64,000 nt of DNA from Choristoneura fumiferana (GCF_025370935.1 NC_133483.1:5004869-5068868); one strand, 5' to 3'. Positions 22,619-33,879 are shown, counted from the first letter of the stretch. Numbers and translations: made by a program. The notes: a model not told the origin generated them from the letters alone.

Positions 22619-22873
22619 TAGGTTAGAACCTCGACCCCAACAAAAATAAATCGCTGCCAGAAAAGTAAGTTAGGTTAGAACTGCGACGCTAACAAAAACA
22701 AATCGCTACCAAAAAAGTAGGTTAGGTTAGAACTGCGACCCCAACGATAATAAATCGCTAGCAGGAAAGTAGGTTAGGTTAGAACTGCGGCCCCAACAAA
22801 AATAAATCGCTACCAAGAAAGTAGGTTAGGTTAGGTTATAACTGCGACCCCAACAAAAATAAATTTCATTCAA
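22619..22873. repeat. 52-bp tandem repeat, about five units
   Basis: GGTTAGAACTGCGACCCCAA recurs with spacing 52, 52, 52 and 57 bp (starts near 22,621, 22,673, 22,725, 22,777 and 22,834). Each unit also holds AAATCGCTACCA. The last unit is 5 bp longer because of one additional TTAGG. The TTAGG units match the lepidopteran telomere sequence but the array is not telomeric. Confidence 0.8.
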
Positions 22874-23157
22874 AATAGTATGAAATAACAAAATATGAAA
22901 TGAAGTTCTGCCAAATAAACTACCTTAATTAAATAATATTTCCAGAAATTAAAAATCGGTGATTTTAAAATACTCGTTTAGTCATTCGAGGTAATGAATG
23001 TTCGATGAAATGAAAACATAGGAAACATTGAGTTTTTACTGATTTTCAATTAAAAGTTTATCACCAATTCAAGGGTAAACCGATTTTTTTAGTTATTTTA
23101 CGATTATGAAGTAAATATAAACACATTTTCACAGCCGTAGACAAATAGTAGATTAAG

Positions 23158-23560
23158 AGTAGATTGTACAACAAAACCATAAAACGAGTCATTTTACCCG
23201 AGACGTTCATATAACCACCCGAGCCGGTACGGTACGCCGAGGGGAAAATGGGTTTAATGCTAGAGTTTTACACTCTGCTTTTCACTTCGATTGCGAGGAA
23301 ATGAAATAGCAACAGTGGAAACAATTGTACACTTACTAAAAAGGTACCTTTTATTTTAAATGCATTGCTATAATTTATAAATTTTAATCTTTATTGATTT
23401 ATTTTGATTGATTTGATTAATTTTTAGTCTTATATAAATTAAAAATTATTAAAATAATTTATTGACACTTTTTGTTTGTGGCTGTTGACACCTGATTGCC
23501 TTGATCTTAGACGAATGTTTTACTTTATGCACTAGAGCTTAAAATGAAGAGCATGAGAAG
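23158..23560 (+). repeat. Repeat D, copy 1
   Basis: It shares about 400 bp with 44,746-45,149, including AGTAGATTGTACAACAA, GAGGGGAAAATGGGTTT, TTTTACACTCTGCTTTTCAC and TTTTGTTTGTGGCT. No coding frame and no tRNA head. The type of element is unknown. Confidence 0.7.
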
Positions 23561-24210
23561 AGAAAAAATATTCGCGAAAAAACAGCACATAATACAAATA
23601 CATGTACAGAAACGCACATAATATTTTTTTTTGTATGTTAGCTGAATTCTATTAAGTACCCATACTTGCTTATATTATAGCCAGCTCATACTCGTACTAC
23701 GTTATAATAACACTATTATTGGGGTTATTCTTTTAGTTCTTTTAGGAGTAGGTATAATGCACATTTAAACTTAAAATATATTATCATAAGAAACCTGTAT
23801 TCTCGTAGTGAAGTAGTTAAAAATTATGTTAATGTTTTCTGTTGAGTACTCTTAAATAGGAGTAAACATCAAAACAATATTATTGTAAAGCGCACAACCC
23901 TAGTTAAAGAATGTTTGCGAAACATTGTTTCGAATTGTTGAAGATATCAACCTCTTCAGTTTCGCAAATTGTAGCACAGAGTTATAAACTTGAGTCAATT
24001 TCAAATTCAATAAATTAAACGAATCCATTTATCCCGGTAATCAAATGAAACACTCAAGAGTCATTAAATGAAAGCGAAAATTTATAGATTCCCGAACATC
24101 ATTAGCGCCGTCTTTCAATAGAATTGAGTTATCAAACTTCTCGCATCTGAAAACTTAAATTGAAAACCATTAAAAGTGAAATCGTTTAAGAACTTTGTGC
24201 GGCCAACTAC
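23561..24210. other. AT-rich single-copy DNA
   Basis: Nothing recognised. Confidence 0.4.
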
Positions 24211-24429
24211 TTAGCACCGTGGACTATCCATTACACGAAATGGTATTTTCAAAAAATCGTCAAGAAGGTAAAGCTGGACCGATATATCACAGGTTCGTGC
24301 TTCACTGCGCAGCTTCCCTTCTCCTGTGACTGATGCCTTCCACTCATTTATAAATTGACCCCACTTTACTTCGTCGGCGCTTAAAGATCGAAATGTACGA
24401 GAATAAGTCAGGATTTTCCTCCTCAGCAT
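24211..24429 (-). CDS. Hypothetical ORF, 72 codons, unknown
   Basis: An ATG-initiated frame with protein-like composition: FRSLSADEVKWGQFINEWKA, then SVTGEGKLRSEARTCDISVQ and LYLLDDFLKIPFRVMDSPRC. It lies outside known repeats. On the minus strand TTTTGTTCTGTCAATGCTGAG just upstream is a possible acceptor. It might be an exon or a gene fragment on the strand opposite to the other exon candidates. No family was recognised. Confidence 0.2.
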   Translation of the reverse strand: MLRRKILTYSRTFRSLSADEVKWGQFINEWKASVTGEGKLRSEARTCDISVQLYLLDDFLKIPFRVMDSPRC

Positions 24430-24544
24430 TGACAGAACAAAACGACTTGTTTACTGCTTCCGGCAATAAATAACAATAATAAAGGGATGAAAATGAAACG
24501 GTGGGCCGCGGCAACGTTGTGATTTTTTAGGTTTACTAATGTTT

Positions 24545-24770
24545 CGGCGAATAACGTTTGGCAACCTGTTTCATTTCGCAACTTTTCATTTCCCAACTGT
24601 TTAATATTTCTGAAACTGTAAATATTTCAGGATTTTTATAAAACCAACCTAACCTAACCTAAAGGGTTCTACACGATGGCCCTGAAATAAATCCTGAAAT
24701 ATTTACAGTTTTAGAGTTTGCGAAATGAAAAGTTGCGAAATGAAACAGGTTGCCAAACGTTACGTTGCGA
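24545..24770. mobile_element. Palindromic MITE with CCTAA core
   Basis: The left arm CGTTTGGCAACCTGTTTCAT..CGCAACTTTTCATTTC is inverted at the right, and an inner pair CTGTAAATATTTCAGGATTT / AAATCCTGAAATATTTACAG continues it. The loop contains CCTAACCTAACCTAA. Non-coding; one copy seen. Confidence 0.75.
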
Positions 24771-25439
24771 AAAGGTAGTACTCGGATTTTTTAATATTAT
24801 CTGTGTTCTATTTCACAGGTTCTACTTTAAAATACAGAATTCGAACCCCCTCAGCTTTAATATTTTATCGTTCGACAGTTAGTAGTCCGTATTTACCACT
24901 TCGACAGCTTAACCTAATTCAGATACCAGCAGAACACTAGTGATTTGGATCTACTTGAAAATAGCTACTTAAATAAATTATACTGTCAAAATAGCCGTGT
25001 CTCTAGTTTATTTTAGTGTAGGAGAATTCGTGTATTATTGACACTCGTATTGCTCGTCGTAAACTTATGCCGTAAAATCGGTTATGGATGCGAAATTGAA
25101 TTACTGAGCTGACTTTTCGATGAAAAATTCTGAGAAAATTTCACTCGTTCGGTTATAAATTGCTATAACATTATGGACGACAAAGCATTGAAATTCTTCC
25201 AATAAAGTTGACTGAGCGGGATCTGGAGATGTCCCATGGGTGTGCGTAGATAGATCCCGCGAGGGAAATGTGTCCCACTTATTCACGAATCGAAGCCATT
25301 TTACGACTTTTCGTCTTACGTGCCAGTTTATTTTGTAAAATATTGCATAGACATTATTGTAGGCGTAGACTGAAGTTTAAAATCAGTTTAATTTTAAAAA
25401 TAAATCGTTTGCAGGGAAACATTAATTACAGATAACCTA
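24771..25439. other. Single-copy DNA with one minor ORF
   Basis: The 61-codon minus-strand frame at 25,101-25,286 (MNKWDTFPSRDL..) has no splice edges and no recognised motif. Nothing else. Confidence 0.35.
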
Positions 25440-25678
25440 TACAACAAAAATTTGGAAAACCCTCGACTTTGTCACTTCAAAGTTCATTATCTCAAAAACG
25501 GCTAAACCGATTTTGGTGACACATATCTAAGAACCATCGCTAGAAAACCTGTTTTCAAATAAAAAAACCGCATTAAAATCGGTCAACCCGGTTAAGAGCT
25601 ACGGTGCCACAGACAGACACACAGATACACATAGCGGTCAAACTTATAACACCCCTCTTTTTGCGTCGAGGATTAATA
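25440..25678 (+). mobile_element. Repeat C, copy 2
   Basis: The same internal strings as 21,238-21,472, with a GACAGACACACAGATACACA run before CATAGCGGTCAAACTTATAA. It ends TGCGTCGAGGATTAATAAAA. Confidence 0.65.
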
Positions 25679-25737
25679 AAAAATCAAATAGCCTCTGTGG
25701 TTACCGGAGGGGCACGTATCTGAATATCGAAAATAAC

Positions 25738-25825
25738 GATCAGCACTGGGCCCAAACTCTCTCATTCCGATAGGAGGCCTATGTTCTGCAATGGGAGGCT
25801 AGACCGAGATAATGAGATGACACGA
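25738..25825 (+). mobile_element. SINE A fragment, 3' part
   Basis: AGCACTGGGCCCAAACTCTC, GAGGCCTATGTTCTGCAATG and a decayed GATAATGAGATGA tail match the 3' half of SINE A. Strongly 5' truncated and diverged. Confidence 0.5.
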
Positions 25826-26002
25826 GAAATACTTTCTAACACCCAAATTTAAATCATAAAATAACATTACTCTCTAGTTACTTAATTATCCTAATTAATT
25901 ATTAAACCATTACATTACATTTATAATTAATTACCCGTTACCCACGACTCCGTCCGCGCATAATTCGTTTATCGCTATCCCGCGGGAACTGTGTAATTTG
26001 TC

Positions 26003-26165
26003 GTGATAAAAACTACCTTATGTCCTTCTCCGGGACTCAAACTCAAACTATCTGCATACCGAATGTCATCTAAATCGGTGCAGTGGTTTAGACGTGATGA
26101 AGTAACAAACATCCAAACCTCCAAAAATCTTCGCAAACTTTCACATTTTATAATATTAGTAGGTA
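26003..26165 (+). repeat. Dispersed LINE-type 3' tail
   Basis: TTATGTCCTTCTCCGGGACT, ATCTAAATCGGTGCAGTGGT and a terminal TTCACATTTTATAATATTAG. A related copy is at 41,883-42,033 in the same orientation and another at 63,795-63,960 inverted. The plus-strand ORF across it is a shadow. Confidence 0.55.
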
Positions 26166-26179
26166 GGATAAGAATAGGG

Positions 26180-26330
26180 TGGGAACGACATGGACGGATG
26201 ACCTGGTTAAAGTCACGGGTTCACGGTGGACGCTATGGCCACGTCCAACCGAGGCAACTGGAAGTCTATGGTGGAGGCCTATGTCCAACAGTGGACGCCC
26301 TATGGCTGATATGATGATAATGATGATGAA
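26180..26330 (+). pseudogene. C-terminal end of an RTE-like LINE
   Basis: One frame reads TDDLVKVTGSRWTLWP and, after a 1-base shift, WKSMVEAYVQQWTPYG-stop. This is the terminal peptide of RTE-type elements in Lepidoptera. It ends in ATGATGATAATGATGATG. Only about 40 codons remain. Confidence 0.6.
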
Positions 26331-27000
26331 GGATACGGGTAGCTACTAGGGAGTAGGTTCACTCCACAACACCTACGTACCCATAACGAAATACGGCATT
26401 AATATTTCATCAGACTGAAGCGTATTCCAATTCCAGTTGTGTATCGAATATATCGAACAATCTATTTGGTCAGATAATGCTATCTCCACTCATGTCCTTT
26501 TCATTAGTAATGATTATCCCTACGTGTTTGCAGCGACCAAAGGTATCGAGTGTTGTCGGTCGACTAATGGTGTCTATTCGAGCCCTGTGCTCCGCCAATA
26601 ATCGATATAATTAAGACGGGTATCAAAAGGATCCTAGCGGATTATGGACCATTTACATTTATTGTATTGGACGTGTGAATGAATAGATACAAACGAGGCA
26701 CAGTTTTTCTTAAATTGTATTAAATTATTTATTAAATCAGGCATTACTTTGCGGAGGTCCATATGAATGAACTACCTATAAAAAATTGTTTTCACTTCTC
26801 ATGCTCATAAAATGTTACTTTAGTGTCTGTCTCTGCATATCGGGACTATAGCTCCTTTTTATTATCTAGGGATTAAAGTAATATTTTTTTAATTTACTTT
26901 GGGAACCCCTAAACAGCCAACACGGTGTTTGTGAATGCAGGATTTTAAGAGCGTGGAAATAGCCTCAAAATTACAACTGTGCAAAAATTTTAAAAAACAA
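26331..27000. other. Single-copy DNA with a short EF-repeat fragment
   Basis: At 26,732-26,782 the string AATCAGGCATTACTTTGCGG and GAGGTCCATATGAATGAACT match one end of repeat EF (see 31,553). The remainder is unremarkable. Confidence 0.45.
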
Positions 27001-27627
27001 GATAGGGTTCCGTAGTCATTACGAAAAAAATCAAGTAATATTATGTGCGTTAAAACACAATTAAAACACTTACTAGTCTTAAAATCTATTACCAGTAAAA
27101 GAGCGTATCTTCACGGCACTTACGTCCTTTTATTTAGAATAACTCAAAATATACGATCATGTTGTAACCAATTTTCGTTGAAAGTATTTATTAAGCGTTA
27201 CCTTTCCATATTTTTTGGACAAACGGTTTACAAGATAGAGGGGGAGGGGACACAATTTTTGCCACTTTGGGAGCGATTATTTCCGGAAATCTCCACTAAA
27301 TCAAAAAAGTTTTTGAGAAACCTTACTATCTTTTGAAAAGAGCTGTCGAACTATGTGCCACACGTTGATGAGAGTTGAATTTTTTTTTTCTATTTCTGTT
27401 ACGTGTATGGAGTGACCCCCCCCCCCTATAAATATTTATTTTTGTAATTTAACTACAAAACTAAATAGCGGCTTTGACAAGACATCTGTACTCCAAATTT
27501 CATTGATATACATCTTGTAGTTTTCGAGTAAAATGCCTGTCACATACGGACGGACAGACAGATAGACGGACTTGACGAAATTATAAGGGTTCCGTTTTTG
27601 CCATTTTGGCCCCGGAACCCTAAAAAC
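27001..27627 (+). mobile_element. GACA-containing element, diverged copy
   Basis: It opens GATAGGGTTCCGTAGTCATT and closes with GGACGGACAGACAGATAGAC, GAAATTATAAGGGTTCCG and CCCCGGAACCCTAAAAA. The 97-codon frame at 27,043-27,336 lies wholly inside and reads random, basic sequence, so it is not a gene. Confidence 0.65.
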
Positions 27628-28069
27628 ACGATTTAATTTCGTGAAACACAATTAATGATTACGAATATGAATCTATTCAATTATATTAAGGATTAATTCA
27701 TTTTATTATGCATAGTCCAATTACTTTTAAAATATTTTTAAATTTTGGAACTGTTAGCTAAATAATGCAGGCATTTAAAGCGTCACTTCGTAAACAATAA
27801 AAGAAAAGAAAAGCTGCGCTACCAATTTTTTTTTTGCTATTTGCATTTTGAACAGATGGCCTGTCTATTAGTCGAGCTTACATTTTTAAAAAGTAGTATT
27901 GTAATTTTGATCAGAACATTGTTTTTTTTCCTCGCATTCAAAGTGAAAAGTAGAGTGTTTAACGCGAGACTCAACAACTATAATGCCACTCGAACTATAG
28001 CCACCCTCGCTCTGGTGGCTAAACATCTCGTGTCATTATGGCTTGTTTTAGTCGCTTGTTGAACAATCT
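27628..28069. other. AT-rich DNA, nothing firm
   Basis: Bases near 27,940-28,060 (GTGAAAAGTAGAGTGTTTAA) weakly resemble the reverse of part of repeat D. Confidence 0.3.
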
Positions 28070-28245
28070 ACTATTTGCTCACCCGCAACAAATGAGTATT
28101 CATGCAACTCAACCACTTCTATCTTGTAAAAAAACACTCGAATCACACAAGCCCAACTATCACCACTACCATGCTATGCTGACATGTTTCGAACTCAAAG
28201 AGAGTTCATCCTCAGAGCAACACAACCGTCATCCTACATGAACTA
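28070..28245 (+). mobile_element. Repeat EF, copy 1
   Basis: TTTGCTCACCCGCAACAA leads into TCACACAAGCCCAACTATCA, GACATGTTTCGAACTCAAAG and TCAGAGCAACACAACCGT. The same order of blocks occurs at 39,950-40,120 and, inverted, at 45,305-45,566. This shows that the TTTGCTCACCCGC block and the CCCAACTATCACC block belong to one element. Confidence 0.6.
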
Positions 28246-28819
28246 CTTTCGAACAGGTCACGTACTAAACTGTCCATGAGAGAAACAGTCCTTCTTAAGG
28301 TCCACACCGGCCATTCAACATTGAATTGAAATACATGTACGTACGTATTGGATGTACGTGTTTCGTCATGCCATCCGCGTCCTTACCCGCAGCGCACAGA
28401 ATCCTATCCGACAATCCTCCTATGATCTCACAATAATTAATGTGCACATAACCTTCCAGGCGACCTATAGCTTAAGCTCCTAGCACTAAGCGTTATCGCT
28501 GATCCTCTTTGATTGGAACGCGACGTGGATGGCTTAGGCAAATTCCTGTCCAAGTTTGAAGTGTTGCCAATAGTTTTTTAGCCCTTTGGCTCGGGTGTCG
28601 AGAGCGTGCCAGCGTAGCTTTTAGTTCTATTAAAATATATGACGTGGTTTTTGTTATGGTGCAATCTGAAGATTTTCAAATGGAGACTTCCTCTCGCTAC
28701 GCTCTATCCGTCTGTCCGTTTGTCTGTCACTGGGCTGTCTATCAAGAACAACAATAGATAGACAGCTGACGCTTGTATAAAATCTGTAGTTTTGTCACAC
28801 ACACAAACTTTCACATTTT
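28246..28819. other. Moderately GC-rich single-copy DNA
   Basis: No frame with convincing edges was found. It may hold an unrecognised repeat, but no second copy was seen. Confidence 0.35.
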
Positions 28820-29087
28820 GCAGGTGGTAGGACTTTGTGCAAGGTCCACCCGGATTGCTACCACAATCTTGCTCGCTAATCCTGCCGTGAAGCACAGTGC
28901 TTGCACTGTTGTGTTTCGGCGTGGAGAGTAAGACAGCCGGTGAAATTACTGACACGTGAGGTATCCCATCTTAGACCTCTAGGTTGGCAACGCGTTTTCA
29001 ATACTCCTGGTGTTGCAGATGTTTATGGGCGGTGGTGATCTCTTACCATCAGGAGACCCACTTGCTCGTTTTCCATCCAGAAAAAAA
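28820..29087 (+). mobile_element. Repeat G, A-tailed LINE 3' end or SINE, copy 1
   Basis: It starts GCAGGTGGTAGGACTTTG, contains GTTTCGGCGTGGAGAGTAAG and CTAGGTTGGCAACGCG, and ends GCTCGTTTTCCATCCAG plus an A tract. Copies at 31,986, 35,998 and 57,034 have the same 5' start, so it behaves like a defined ~270-bp retroposon. No tRNA head is visible. Minus-strand ORFs across all copies are shadows. Confidence 0.75.
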
Positions 29088-30557
29088 CTTTTATAAAGTT
29101 CTCTTCTTCTTAGTCGTGCACTCTTGACAGAGTGGTCGTGGTCAAGCTTCGGTCGATCTATTCTTGCCCCACCGCTGCTCTCGCGACGCGTCGCCAAGTA
29201 CCTACTTATAAAGTTAGTAGGGCAGTGTTGCCATGACTAGCGATGGCCCTATCGATAGTGGGCCATGTTTTAAATAGGTGAAAACTTTAGATAATTTTAA
29301 CGTGATAATAACACTATTAAAGTTGGATTAACTTACCATTTACGTTGAATAAACGTGAGGCAGTATGAACATGGACAGTATTCCGACGCACGCCTCCATT
29401 AACAATGCTTATTCGTATTCGAAAGTTCGAACAATAAAGCGTAGGAAAGTTTCGAGTGGCTTGTTTTTTTAAAAAGTCAAAATAATGCCAACTTCGCGAC
29501 GCTGTATATGTGAGTTCAGAACATTATTTTCGCTAGGATTGTCTGCGAGTACCTACAAAGTGGAACAAATACATTGTTAGTTTCAGGGACCCGTTACGTT
29601 GTTTGTTTGTTCGTAAAATGACTGTTTATTTTTTATTCGTATAGAGTTTGACTGATTTACTATGTACCTAGAGTTTGAATATACATCTACTTGTTTTGTT
29701 TACGAACATTTTACGAGGAAAAAGTTTAGTTATTAAAAATTGTTTTTATTTTTTTATGTTACGCATTCGAGAGAAAACAGTGGATGTTCTTGCGTTGAGG
29801 AAAATATTAAACGACTTTGTAATAAACAAATTAACGGTTACCAGGAGCTGCCCTTTATTAAAATGTTATCTTGTATTTAAGCAACAAACCAAGATTAAAA
29901 GACGTAAATCTCACCTTTTAATACATACTAACCTTTTATTTTAGGTTTAACTGTTTTCATTAAATCTTATTAGTTTGTTTGCTGCATTGTTTTATTAAAA
30001 TTATTCTCGAGTCTGTGCGCAAATCAAACATAGGCACAGAGATAATTTAATTAACGTAGTTATTTCTATATGTATACAGGTCTAGTGAAAAATGATTTTT
30101 CATCGTATTTTGTCGGAAAAGTTCGTTTTTATCTTGTTTTCTCAACTAGCTTACTTAAGTTTACTGGAGCTAATCAAAAATCATTTTACGATTCACATCA
30201 TCTCTGTATGCATATTATACCTGTGTTACTTATTCAAATTCTTATTGTGCTGGTATTTGAACTGTAACTTCTAGTAGATAAGTAGGTAGGTAGGTATCTA
30301 AAGTTAGCATGAACAATAAAAAATAGAAAACATAAATTTTAATTAAATCTACAATAAAATTGACTTAAAACATCTGCAGCAGACGTTAGAGACGTTTACG
30401 CAAGTAATCGATTTATACATGCATAAATCTAGGCACGTTTATCTTTTGTTAATTAAGGAAACTATAGGTCTGGTTCATAAATCATAATGTAATGTGCTTT
30501 TATTTATCTGTATGACTGTTTGTTTCTTAAAAATAATAAAAAAAAAACTTTTTTGCG
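29088..30557. other. AT-rich single-copy DNA
   Basis: Frames at 29,675 and 30,070 have Lys/Ile/Leu-rich random composition. No repeat was recognised. Confidence 0.4.
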
Positions 30558-30787
30558 TTTTTCGAAACTCATGTGCGGAGTTACATTTAAAATTTACCAC
30601 GAGCTTTACGGTGAAGGAAAACATCGTGAGGAAACCTGCTCAAACCTGCGAAGCAATTCAATGGTGTGTGTGAAGTTTCCAATCCGCACTGGGCCCGCGT
30701 GGGAACGGCCCAAGCCCTCTCATTCTGAGAGGAGGCCTATGCCCAACAGTTGGACGTATATAGGCTAAGATGATGATTATGATGATA
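30558..30787 (+). mobile_element. SINE A, 5'-truncated
   Basis: It begins within the body (TTTTCGAAACTCATGTGCGG) and runs through ACGGTGAAGGAAAACATCGT and GAGGAGGCCTATGCCCAACA to a GATGATGATTATGATGATA tail. The head with A and B boxes is missing. Confidence 0.8.
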
Positions 30788-31552
30788 CTTTTTGCGTGTA
30801 CCATTATAATTAATTGTCAACTGAAGTGGGAAATGGAAGTTGTTCACTCGTTTTTTTTAGAAAATAATACTAAGGCTGATTAATTAATTGATCTCGATAG
30901 TATTTCTAATTAGTTTCTTTGCATTTACGACAATAAAAACTAATATTACTTGCATCTGTTTTTTAATTATTCATTCATTACCAACATCGCGTTTTCATTC
31001 CCATGACATTGTACATTATTCATACATATTCCGTGTTTCATTACTATTCCCTTTGAAAATAATAAATAATTGCCCATTATCTTGGTAAATAATGCGTTTA
31101 TACGCATAATAATAAATAAGTTATATGAAAATAAAATATATTACAATGGTTTTTTTTTCATATTTTTATCGTTGTAGAAAAATATGAAAATAAAATGTTC
31201 TCTTAAATTTATGCTTATTTGCACGACTTTATAGAACTAGGCACTTAAAAGCTTAATATATTATACTTAACAGGTACTTAATTGATAAGTAATGTAATAA
31301 GTGGTCATTGTCAAATAAGAACATAACAAAGTCGTGAATGTAGACGTAAAATACTATATTATGACTTGCGAGAAAGTCACCTTAAAGTATCTATTTTACT
31401 AAAATAATTATTTAATGTAGGATAACCACGTATCCGGTGTTTATTGATTTTAACAATATATCATTCATTGTAATAAATTGATTACATGAAAACTGAAATA
31501 ATTGTGTGAGACCTCACCTATTGAATACAATTTTGGCTGGTCATTAATCTAT
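30788..31552. other. AT-rich single-copy DNA
   Basis: Nothing recognised. Confidence 0.45.
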
Positions 31553-31692
31553 GAACTAAAATAATTTCCTTGCTCACCCGCGACCTTAAATTAAGGTAAT
31601 TTTAATTAAATTAAGGTCGCGGGTGAGCAAGGAAATTACTTTAGTTCATTGATATGGACCTCCGCAAAGTAACGCCTGATTCAATAAATTAT
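31553..31692. mobile_element. Repeat EF end in hairpin form
   Basis: GAACTAAAATAATTTCCTTG and CTCACCCGCGACCTTAA (31553-31589) are perfectly mirrored by TTAAGGTCGCGGGTGAG through TTTAGTTC (31611-31647), with a ~20-nt AT loop. The right arm continues into GGACCTCCGCAAAGTAACGC, as in the EF ends at 26,732 and 45,482. Confidence 0.7.
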
Positions 31693-31734
31693 TTGGTCAT
31701 TAATCTATCCATATCTATCTATCTAATACTTTTA

Positions 31735-31922
31735 AACGAGCAATTTTTGTACGTAAATAAATATATATTATAAGTAATCAGAATCTCGGAAACAGCTCCA
31801 ACGATTTCGATAAAATTTGGTAGTAGGGGTTTTCAGGAATGAATAATCGATCTAGCTTGGTCCTATCTCTGGGAAAACGCTCGGTACCAAGTTTAAGCCC
31901 GAGCGTAGCTCGGTCGCCCAGG
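31735..31922 (+). repeat. Repeat H, copy 1
   Basis: TTTTAAACGAGCAATTTTTG, AATCTCGGAAACAGCTCCAA, ATCGATCTAGCTTGGTCCTA and GCCCGAGCGTAGCTCGGTCG in order. A shorter relative is at 33,060-33,162. Widespread in Lepidoptera by my recollection; class not assigned. Confidence 0.55.
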
Positions 31923-31985
31923 TACTATTTTTAACATCTCATCACCAATTTTAATTGGTTGGTTGGGTTTTAATCATCGTTTGAA

Positions 31986-32240
31986 TGTGCAAGATCCGCC
32001 CGGATTGCTACCACCATCTTGCTCGCTGATCCTGCCGTGAAGCAGCAGTGCTTGCACTGTTGTGTTTCGGCGTGGAGAGTAAGACAGCCGGTGAAATTAC
32101 TGGCACTTGAGGTATCCCATCTTAGGCCTCTAGGTTGGCAACGCATCTGCAATACCCCTGGTGTTTATGGGCGGTGGTGATCTCTTACCATCAGGAGACC
32201 CACTTGCTCGTTTGCCATCCAGTCGAATAAAAAAAAAATA
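31986..32240 (+). mobile_element. Repeat G, copy 2
   Basis: It begins at GTGCAAGATCCGCCCGGATT, slightly 5' truncated, and ends CCATCCAGTCGAATAAAAAA. It lacks a short GTTGCAGAT stretch present in the other copies near 32,160. Confidence 0.75.
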
Positions 32241-32470
32241 CTTTATTTTAAATGAAGTAAATTAACCTTTTTACAAATAAATGGGTAGCCACATGCGCCT
32301 GTCGCGCTTCATTGTGCGCAGGTGACGCATAATTAATTGTACAATAAACGTATTGTTCCGTATTATTATACGATTAATTATCGTCCCATTACCATAATGT
32401 AGCCTCCTTGTTAATATTGTATGTTAGCTACAAGTTCGTTGAAAATTTAAATATATAATCACACTACATT

Positions 32471-32757
32471 TTCATCATTACCATCTCGGCCTATGTACGT
32501 CCTACTGCAGCACGCACAAGCCTCCTCTCAGAAAGAGAGGGCTTGGGCCGTAGTTACCACGCCGGCCCATTGCGGATTGGGAACTTCGCACACACAATCG
32601 AATTTCAGCGCTGGGTGCCGGTTTCCTCGTGAATTTTCCTTCAAAGCTCATGGTTTTCAAATGTGATTTCGCACAATTCCGAAAAATGGCACGCCCGGCC
32701 TTAAACCCACAACCACCCCCTACTTGAAACCATAGATTGAATCACTAGGCTACCGCG
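32471..32757 (-). mobile_element. SINE A, diverged
   Basis: On the plus strand it reads tail first: TTCATCATTACCATCTCGGC, GCCTCCTCTCAGAAAGAGAG, TGCGGATTGGGAACTTCGCA, ending in the decayed head AATCACTAGGCTACCGCG. Confidence 0.75.
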
Positions 32758-32789
32758 ATATTTTTGTCCATACCTAAAGGGGTTTACTA

Positions 32790-33785
32790 ATATGTTGCAT
32801 AAAATCTAAAATCATAATTTCGTTTCTCATAACAACCTTTAGCAATCATCATATTTTATCCCCGAATTTCTTTTCGCATATTTTTTTCTCATACTATCAT
32901 TTCTCATAATTTTGTAAAGCCGAATATTAACATCACATAATATCGATGAGAATAATTATTATATGTCCGAATAGTTGCTACGCAGAAAGGCATATCTCAT
33001 AATATTACTTTGCATAAGGATAATAAAAAGTAGAATAAAATTTTACTAAACATTCCTTGCAATCTACATAAATCCGATGAAATTTGGTATGTAAGGGTTT
33101 TCGGGGATGAAAAATCAATCTATCTTGGTCTTATCTCTGGGAAAACGCTTGGTACCGATTAATATTATTATGTGTCATTACGGTTGTGAATCTGACAATG
33201 ACTCAGAATAATGCTGAAGCCTTAAAAACACCCCAGTTTTGTTTTAATTATAGTTCTTTATTAACTTAACCTTTATTGGCAGCAGTAAGATTCTGGTGGT
33301 TCGCCGGCCGCTACCGCGGCACGCTCGCTTCGCTTGCTCGGCTTGCGCTCTGTTGTGGTCGCAGGTCTAACCTAACCCAACCTACTATGTAGCTGTTGTT
33401 CTGTTCTGGCGCTTTACCTGCTGCTGTCACAGCACGCTTTACTTTGCTGGCCTTACTTTAACCTTAACCCATTCTTATGTTAGCTGTTAGTTCCTTTAAC
33501 TATGTCATTACGCCATGATAAAGTCAGTGCTATTTAAAATTCAGTGTAAATACAATAGTCCAAACTAGTATTTTGCTATGACATTATGCCATATAAAAAT
33601 CGGCGATATTAATGTTCTGCTATTTAATATTCTGCAAATTATATTCGGCGATATGAGTGTTCTGCTATGTAATATTCTGAGAAATGACTATTATGAGATA
33701 CCTGTTATGCGAAGTGTAATTCGGAGAATCGATATTATGCAAGATAAAGGGAACCCACTTATAGGATATAAAAACGCACGGGTAA
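32790..33785. mobile_element. Symmetrical element with quasi-periodic AT tracts
   Basis: Two ~250-bp tracts in opposite orientation (about 32,800-33,050 and 33,500-33,780) are built from loosely repeated words such as TATTATG, TTCGG and TTCTGC. Between them are a repeat H fragment (33,060-33,162) and a GC-rich core containing CACGCTCGCTTCGCTTGCTC and CTAACCTAACCCAACC. The same core string type occurs at 770-800. Probably a large non-autonomous DNA element. The frame at 33,578-33,799 is a reading through the tract. Confidence 0.5.
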
Positions 33786-33879
33786 ATAAAATAAAATAAA
33801 TATCATGGGATAGGTAAACAACAATTGAATTTGTCTCAAATCTTGTGTTATGACTACTAGACAATAATAGACAGATACA

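Larger units (their letters stand above)
22118..23020. repeat. Composite repeat block with outer inverted ends
   Basis: ATTTCATCGAATATTCAATA near 22,120 is inverted as TAATGAATGTTCGATGAAAT near 22,995. Two further TTCATC-AACTATTCAT strings lie at about 22,165 and 22,535. A palindromic MITE and a tandem array sit inside. The block may be an old large DNA element that accumulated them. Confidence 0.35.

Noticed and set aside
22824..22840. Telomere sequence
   Set aside because: Only three TTAGG units, inside a 52-bp satellite unit with single-copy DNA on both sides.
22619..22873. CRISPR array
   Set aside because: Units repeat over their full 52-bp length, without unique spacers, in a eukaryotic context.
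27043..27336. 97-codon open frame
   Set aside because: It lies wholly within a copy of the GACA-containing element; other copies do not keep the frame.
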